In this document: positions 1 to 6,200 of the stretch, one piece after another
How positions within the stretch are numbered: the stretch's first letter is position 1
Layout of the letters: each line of letters opens with the position of its first letter
Origin: Cytauxzoon felis
Lineage: Eukaryota; Apicomplexa; Aconoidasida; Piroplasmida; Theileriidae
DNA length: 11,911 nucleotides
Direction: 5' to 3'
NCBI GenBank assembly: GCA_020283715.1
Contig: JAIQCW010000036.1
Location: 1-11,911, forward strand
Position numbers and translations under genes: made by a program
Notes under the pieces: model-generated
Database searches by the model: none
The model's input: only the letters and a program-made list of their open reading frames with translations
Told to the model about the DNA's origin: nothing

Positions 1-225
1 GTTCCTCCGGGTAGAATTCTCTGTTCTTAGGGGTTGATCATTTTCGTTCTTCCTGGTTAACGCCACGATCTCCGGGAGTGGCATCACCCTTCAGGGATAG
101 GTAAACAGAAGAGCTGACGGCAGGATGAAAAGAGCGTCTGCAGGACGACCTCAGGTGGAAGCTGTCTGCAAGACAACGGTGGAAGAGATGCGGATTAGAC
201 CTCGAGTGGAGGTGAAATTTCATGT
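1..225. repeat. Mosaic repeat cluster R0, cut by the window edge
   Basis: GC-richer block in AT-rich surroundings, built from modules that recur across the window. Module C is in reverse orientation at 61-82 (begins CGCCACGATCTCC). Module D (CTGACGGCAGGA) is at 114-125, module A (ACCTCRRGTGGA) at 148-159 and 199-210, and module E (GTCTGCAAGAC) at about 164-175. The C-reverse then D order is shared with cluster R2 at 1651-1716. The right edge, just after 210, reads GGTGAAATTTC; its reverse complement is nearly the left edge of R2 (about 1519-1530), so the clusters have inverted ends. The sequence right of the cluster (226-390) is C-poor and holds nothing recognisable. It may be intron or upstream sequence of the next gene. 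The left part lies outside the window. Confidence 0.85.
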
Positions 226-390
226 ATATGTAGTGGTTATGAATAATATAGGGTATAAAAGGATTACCAAGAGTAAATGTATATAAGAGATTACCACAAT
301 TATGTTGTATATGTATGTTAATTGGTTCAATGTTAGAGATAAGTTTAATAAATATTGGTGCATATAATATTGATATAAAAAAAGATAAAA

Positions 391-2275
391 ATGAATGAAA
401 ATGATAAGAAATGGAGTAATAATTGTTTAGAGGTAATGAAATTTTATTATTATTTCATATCAAATTAACAGATGATTTCTGTACGTTTAGATCATTTAAA
501 TGAAAAATATTTTATAATTTTAAATAATTTTTATAATAAACATCAAGTAATTATTGAAATTTTTATATTAAAATCATTATTTATTCATTAATTTTTATAG
601 ATTTTGGATAATAAATTAATAAAATTACATGATATCATTAATAAATTATACTCTTTTATTGATAAATACTCAATCGATACATCACAACTCAATCATACCA
701 ATAAAGTCAATCATACAATCACACACTTTAAAATCACTTCACAAAATGTATGCTCTATCCATTACTAATTCCATCTCCAATCGAGGTACAATCATCTGTT
801 CCCACTCGCCGTTCCACCTTAGGTCGTCTTCAGACAGCTCCTCTATTTACCTTTCCTTCCAGCTCCCGTAGATCGCTTCCAGGTTCCACCTGAGGTTATA
901 AACCTAATCTCGATGAGATAAGGATAAAGTGATGGAATTCATATAAGTGAAGATAACTCAATGGATATAAATTGGAATGAAGTAAGATTTAGTAAACACA
1001 ATACAATCATCAAATTCCTTTTCAATGAAGTATTGAGATTAGAAATTCATCCAATATTCATTCCACAATCTTCATGAGTTTCCCCAGAAATTCAGATTTT
1101 TCTTCAGAATTTGAGGGTAAAAATGAAGTTAGTGAATTTTAGAGATTGGACCTCAAGTGTAATACCCGTAGCTGATCTCAGGGAAGCGGAGGGGGAAGTA
1201 AATAGAGAAGCTGTCTGCAAGACGAAGAGAGTAGGATTGAACCTGAGTGTATTGGTTTATATTGTTATAAAATATTATAGTATATGTGTGATTATAAGGT
1301 ATCTATTGATAGTGTATTGAAGAATGGTTTATTATCATTGGGTATAAAGGAGGGTATAATAAGACAGCATGATGAATTATTAGAATTGGATAAACGTTAT
1401 AATAAACTTGTAGAGATTATACGACATAATCAAAATAATCTACAACATACCATACAAATCCATACAATCACACTACAAAATATCATCAGCGCTATTCAAC
1501 ACGGTAATTTTACAACCATATTTCACCTCCACTCGAGGTCCAATCCAACTTTCTTCATCCTGCCGTCAGCTCTCCTAATTCACTCCCCCTCAAGCTCCCA
1601 TAGATCGCTCTCGAGTTTTCCACTTGAGGTTACATCCTTATTACCATCTTCGCCACGATCTCCGGGAGTGGCATTACCGTTTACGGGGAGTCAATTGGAA
1701 AAGCTGACGGCAGGATGGACCTCAAGTGGGGAGGCCTCCACGACAAGTGGCAACAGTGTTTGTAACCTCAGGTGGAAATCATGGGGGTAATGGGGTTTTT
1801 TACCCCCATACACAACAACATTTATAAAAACTGGAGATGTTGTTTTGGGTACATTGCAATATATATTATGAATATTATAGAGATATACCATGTTATTTCT
1901 GTATATAATATATTCATTTATAGAAACATCAAAGGTAAAGAGCTGTTTCGATACTTATATGCTGGTATGTATTTACATTAGATGATTTCAATTCTTTAGC
2001 TTAAAGTTGCATATCAGGATGAGATTAAAAGGTTGGATTGATTGAATTGATTGTACTAATTATATTATAGTAAATTTAATGACATTAAAGAGCTGATTCA
2101 AATGGAGATTCAAAAGATTAGAGATTCTAGAGAAGAATTTGAAGATTTAATGCTTACAAAATTAGAAAATTCAAGTGAGTAGTTTATATTAATATAAAAT
2201 TTGTTTAAATATATACTTTTAGTGAATAATTTTGAAAAAATTGATGTATTCCAAGAAAATATTGAGATAATTTGA
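391..2275 (+). CDS. Multi-exon coiled-coil protein, unknown function
   Basis: Not recognised. Proposed exons are 391-432, 472-546, 601-747, 1281-1503, 1924-1964, 2000-2031, 2071-2174 and 2223-2275. They join in phase to 238 residues ending in TGA. Short introns (39, 54, 35, 39 and 48 nt) have clear GT...AG ends, and the one at 2032-2070 has a TACTAAT branch-point-like site. The predicted protein is almost wholly helical and charged, with heptad-like stretches such as ILDNKLIKLHDIINKL (exon 3), HDELLELDKRYNKLVEII (exon 4) and QMEIQKIRDSREEFEDLM (exon 7), so a coiled-coil scaffold or complex subunit is likely. Two long introns carry mosaic repeats. Uncertain points: an in-frame stop (376-378) precedes ATG 391, but earlier exons joined by splicing are possible; exon 3 could end at 705; exon 4 could start at 1299. 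These alternatives keep the phase. The last four exons are the firmest. Confidence 0.7.
748..1280 (+). other. Long intron carrying mosaic repeat R1
   Basis: The donor is GTATGC at 748 and the acceptor ATTATAG ends at 1280; a second AG at 1297-1298 would also keep phase 0. The 533 nt intron separates two coiled-coil exons. Its left part is G-poor and holds reverse-orientation modules; its right part is C-poor and holds forward modules. A 9-base inverted match (AATCACACA at 717-725, TGTGTGATT at 1285-1293) straddles the splice sites and could pair in the transcript. The donor choice is the weak point, since GTCAAT at 706 is also in phase. Confidence 0.6.
785..1225. repeat. Mosaic repeat cluster R1, two inverted arms
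   Basis: The left arm (about 797-896) has reverse-strand modules: F (CCACTCGCCG, near 802), A reversed at 813-824 and 885-896, and B reversed at about 841-876. The right arm (1150-1225) has forward modules: A at 1150-1161 with its last base changed, B at 1174-1208 (GATCTCAGGGAAGCGG onward) and E at about 1212-1223. Between them lie some 250 nt of ordinary AT-rich sequence, so the cluster is a split inverted repeat and not a compact block. B appears once on each strand here, which makes this the clearest foldback copy. Confidence 0.8.
1519..1776. repeat. Mosaic repeat cluster R2
   Basis: Compact cluster with reverse-orientation modules on the left and forward ones on the right. Left: A reversed at 1528-1539 and 1619-1630, D reversed at 1558-1569, and a degraded reversed B near 1590-1612. 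Centre: C reversed at 1651-1672. Right: D forward at about 1705-1716, A forward at 1720-1731 and 1765-1776, and a degraded F near 1734-1750. The outer A copies are inverted relative to each other, so the whole cluster is an imperfect foldback unit inside an intron. Confidence 0.85.
1781..1809. repeat. Perfect 10-bp inverted repeat (hairpin)
   Basis: ATGGGGGTAA at 1781-1790 is the exact reverse complement of TTACCCCCAT at 1800-1809, with a 9-nt loop of G and T. It begins four bases after the last module A of R2, inside the intron. It is G/C-rich in AT-rich surroundings. Its role is unknown: it could be a border of the repeat element or an RNA stem in the intron. Confidence 0.85.
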
Positions 2276-2407
2276 ATTTTAGAAAATTTTTTTACATATT
2301 TCAAGACAATATTGAATTATAATTTAAAAAATATATTACAATATTAAAGATTTTATATAATATATTGAATATTGTTTATATATTTCATTGTGTGTGATTT
2401 GATTCTA

Positions 2408-2587
2408 TTAACATTTAGTGAGTAGCCAATATATAAGAGATGATCTACCAGTTTTAGACATTTGATATTGACAACACATTTTTATAATTGATTTTAATGA
2501 ATGTAGAAAAATAATAAAAATCTTACTACCTGTCCATAAAACGGCATATACTAATGTACCTAAGACATATATAATTTGTCTTTGCAT
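2408..2587 (-). CDS. Possible small membrane protein, 59 residues
   Basis: Not recognised. An uninterrupted minus-strand frame runs from ATG (2587) to TAA (2408) and encodes 59 residues. The N-terminal half is strongly hydrophobic (IIYVLGTLVYAVLW, then IFIIFL), as expected of a single-pass or hairpin membrane protein. The C-terminal half is more polar, with two adjacent cysteines. It ends 133 nt past the stop of the upstream gene, so the two would be convergent. A GTAGTA after residue 19 could be a splice donor, giving a different C-terminus. AT-rich DNA often makes hydrophobic chance ORFs, which keeps confidence modest. Confidence 0.35.
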   Translation of the reverse strand: MQRQIIYVLGTLVYAVLWTGSKIFIIFLHSLKSIIKMCCQYQMSKTGRSSLIYWLLTKC

Positions 2588-2794
2588 TGTTAATTAATAA
2601 TATAGAAAGAATATGATATAGGAGAGGTGAATTGATATTATATAATATATAAATGATTTATATATATAGAGAGAGAGATTTAACACATCAATAAATATAT
2701 GGTGCAATGTGTAAATAAATATATTAAATGTAATAATTTATAATAAAATATATATATATTGTATTTTTAAATTTTATATATTATAATATTTATA

Positions 2795-2923
2795 TTGAAG
2801 ATTGATTACTATTGGATTTTTATTAAGGATTAATTATCATTGGATTTTTTTATTGAAGATTAATTATCATTGGATGTTATTAAGGATTAATTACTATTGG
2901 ATTTTTTATTGAAGATTAAATTT
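2795..2923. repeat. Tandem repeat, about 4.5 units of 27-30 nt
   Basis: Units begin at 2795, 2823, 2853, 2880 and 2909 (the last partial). Each has a core like GATTAATTATCATTGGAT followed by a T run of varying length. Unit starts alternate between TTGAAG and TTAAGG, so the higher-order period is about 56-58 nt, suggesting growth by duplication of a two-unit block. It lies about 290 nt upstream of the SET gene start. Confidence 0.9.
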
Positions 2924-3211
2924 AGGAAAAAATTTTTTAATAAATTTGAAATATTAATGAAATTTTATATAATTTTTGTTGATTTTATTATATTAAAAAA
3001 AAGAATCCAACTATGGAAGATTCTAAATTTATATTAAAATTATTTTTTCTATATATAAAATAATTGATTATGATGTAGTTGTATGTTTAATATTATTATT
3101 AGGTGTATATTATTGTTATATTTTTAGATTCATAATTTCAATTGATTGAAATATTAAATCAATTTAATATTTATATTGTATTAAATATACAATGTATAAA
3201 TTATTTTACAA

Positions 3212-6200
3212 ATGGAAGTAGATAATATTGATGGTAAATTGAATTCATTATTTACATATAAAGATTGGTTAAGAGCTCATCAATCTGATATTATTTATAA
3301 ATATAGTTATAAAGGAAATTATAATTTAAATAATGATTATAATAATAATAATATATTAAATGATGATGAATTTTTTGTAGAGAATTATAAATTATATTTA
3401 AATCATGATATATTAAATGATGTTAGAAATAGAGGTCTAGAACCATGTACATTAGGTGATGTATTATTAAAACGTAATAAATTTTGGGCTAAAACACAAT
3501 TAATACATTCAACAGCACGTGATGATTATATAAAATATAAAAATTTATATCATAATCAATTTGAATCTTATAATAAATCAGCTGATGGATGGATTAATGA
3601 AAATATACATAAAGATAAATATAGTAGAGTAATTAAAACTACAATTATAAAAAGAAATGATGATAAAGTATGGAGTAATGTTATATTTTGTCCAAATTTT
3701 AAACCTGGTGGTGAAATTGTACATAGATTTTCACGTAGAAGTGTTAAATTATATAAACAATTATATGATGTTATAGTTAAAGGTTGGGTACATCCATCAT
3801 TAATAATATGTGAAATAACAGATGCTACACATCCTGTTAGATTTGCAACACCACCAAATAATGATTGTTATACTGCTATATATAATGGTCCTGAAATACC
3901 ATCAAATTCAACAAATCGTATAATATTTGGTGAATATACAGGTATAGTTTATCGTGAAGATTGTATATCTGATTCTGTATTTGAATATGCATTTGAATTA
4001 ACATTTTCACCAGCATCATGGGTTAATGCTGAATTAGATTTAACTAATGATACAACAACAACTACAACTACTACTATTAAAGATTATAATGGTTGTGTTT
4101 ATTTACCATCTAATACTAGATTTGTATTAGATTCTAGTATTGCATGTAATGAATTAAGTTTAGTTAATCATTGTCAATCTATTAAAGCATATGGTGGTGA
4201 ATTTTGGTTACAACCTAATTGTGAATGGCAACAAGTTATATTTGATGGATGGCCACATGTAGTTTTAACATCTAAATTAGGTGTTGGTATTAAACCTGGT
4301 GATGAACTTGTTGCTGATTTTGGTGCATTATGGTTTTCTAAAGTTGAAGAAACAGCACATCGTCTACTTCGAAGAGAATTAATTGAATATAGAATTGGTA
4401 TTAGAAAAAATATTGCAAAGGGACAAAAAATTTTCAAAACACGTTCTTTGGATGATACTGATTTATATCTTACACAAGTTAATTCATCATCTTTTACATG
4501 TGCTATCTGTCTAGAAGAAAAGAGAAGTAAAGATTATGGAATAGACCGAGACAGAAACCGAGACCGAAGCGTATGCGGAGGTGAAGGTGAAGGTAGGGAT
4601 GGATCATCGAAGGGTAGTGATGGATCATCCATCATGGGAATGATGGAAGATGGTTCTAAGGATATGTTGGATGTAACCTCGAGTGGAATGATGAATAATA
4701 CTGGACCTCAGGTGGAACCTGGAAGCGATCTACGGGAGCTGGAAGGGGAAGTAAATAGAGAAGCCTCCACGGCGAGTGGGAAAGAGGTAGATTGTACCTC
4801 AGGTGGAGAACCCGCAGCTGATCTCAGGGAAGCGGAGGGACAAGTAAATAGAAGAGGCCACCACGGCGAGTGGAAAGGACGTCAGGTGGAGAGCCGTCTG
4901 CAAGACGAAGGAAGAGGTGAAGATGGAAGACAGGATGGAAGTCTTGATATACCTTCAACCTTTGGTAAATATGACATCATCAATCATCATCCATCTCCTA
5001 CTACATCATCAATGTGTGCATCACAATTAAAGGATAATAATAACAATTCATCAGATGATGAAGAAGAGGAAGGTGGTATATGTTGTGATGGATGTGATCG
5101 TATATTTCATTTAGATTGTCTTAAAGATATAAATATAACAGTACCAAATATATTTTATAAAAATAAAAATGGTCAAATATCATGGAAATCTAAACCAATT
5201 TTTAATGAATCTATTAATAATTTCACACTTTCTAAATGGTATTGTTGTTATTGTCGATTATTAGCTAAACAAATATTCCTACATGATATAGGTACAGATT
5301 ATATGCCCAATACCAATAAAATATATAATCATACAAATTTCTATAAAAAAAAATTACATGTCATGAAAATCAATAGTAAAATAATACCATTCGAATTCAT
5401 CAATCATCATTATAATAATAGAAATATCATAAATGATATACAATCCAACTCTTCTCCACCTGAGGTTACCTCCACCAACGGTCCAACCTCGCGTTCTCCT
5501 GCAGAGAGCTCTTCCAATTACCTATCTCTAAAGAGTATAGCCACTCCCGGAGATCGTGGCGGTGATGAAGGTAGTTATAAGACCTCAAGTGGACTACCCG
5601 CAGCTGATCTCTGGGAAGCGGAGGGGGAACTAAATAGAAGAGCTGACGGCAGGACTAGACCTCATGTGGAGAGCTGTCTGCAAGACAAGGAAAGGACCTC
5701 AAGTGTCGTATGTGATGATAATAAGACTGTAGCATCTAGTGGATTTATGAGGGATGATAGTGGTATGGTGAGTGTGTGTAATGTTGAGGTTAAAAAGAAG
5801 AGGCCTGTTGGTAGGCCAAGGAAGAGATCGAATTTAATTAGAAATGGTATAAATTCATCACAACATACTAAAGGTCTATTAAAACAATCATATAATAATA
5901 CAATCGATGATAAAAATTATATTTATACCAATACAAAATATCCAAATGAATCCAATAATAACTCATCATCCACCTCTATTCCACCTGAGGTTTCAACCAA
6001 TGATCCCACTCGACATGGAGGCTCTCCACCTGAGGTCCAATCCAACTCTTCTTCCACTCGCCGTGGAGGCTCTTCTAATTACCTATCCCTGAAGGGTAGA
6101 GCCGCTCCCGGAGATCGTGGCGGTGTTGAATGTGGTGATGAAAGTAGGGTTAAGGATGTAACCTCAAGTGGAAGTGGACTACCTGGAAGCGATCTACGGG

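Larger units (their letters stand above)
1504..1923 (+). other. Long intron carrying mosaic repeat R2 and two hairpins
   Basis: The donor GTAATT is at 1504 and the acceptor CATTTATAG ends at 1923. Removing these 420 nt joins exon 4 to exon 5 in phase 1 (G|AA) and restores one continuous coiled-coil reading frame. The frame stays open from exon 4 through the repeat as far as 1790, so read-through would give a different tail. Downstream of the repeat are a 10-bp hairpin (1781-1809) and an 8-bp stem (1814-1821 with 1837-1844). Confidence 0.7.
2276..3211. other. AT-rich intergenic region
   Basis: Lies between the TGA of the coiled-coil gene and the ATG of the SET gene. It contains a possible minus-strand small ORF (2408-2587), a TA/GA microsatellite near 2650-2680, a tandem repeat (2795-2923) and long A/T runs. 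An 8-bp inverted repeat (3140-3147 with 3157-3164) lies about 50 nt before the SET gene start. The rest is plausibly 5' leader and promoter, but I see no defined promoter motif. Confidence 0.7.

Noticed and set aside
1284..1790. Single 168-residue plus-strand ORF as a gene
   Set aside because: It is exon 4 of the coiled-coil gene read through its donor into repeat R2.
4174..4437. Minus-strand ORF of 87 residues
   Set aside because: It is antisense to the conserved SET domain, which explains the open frame.
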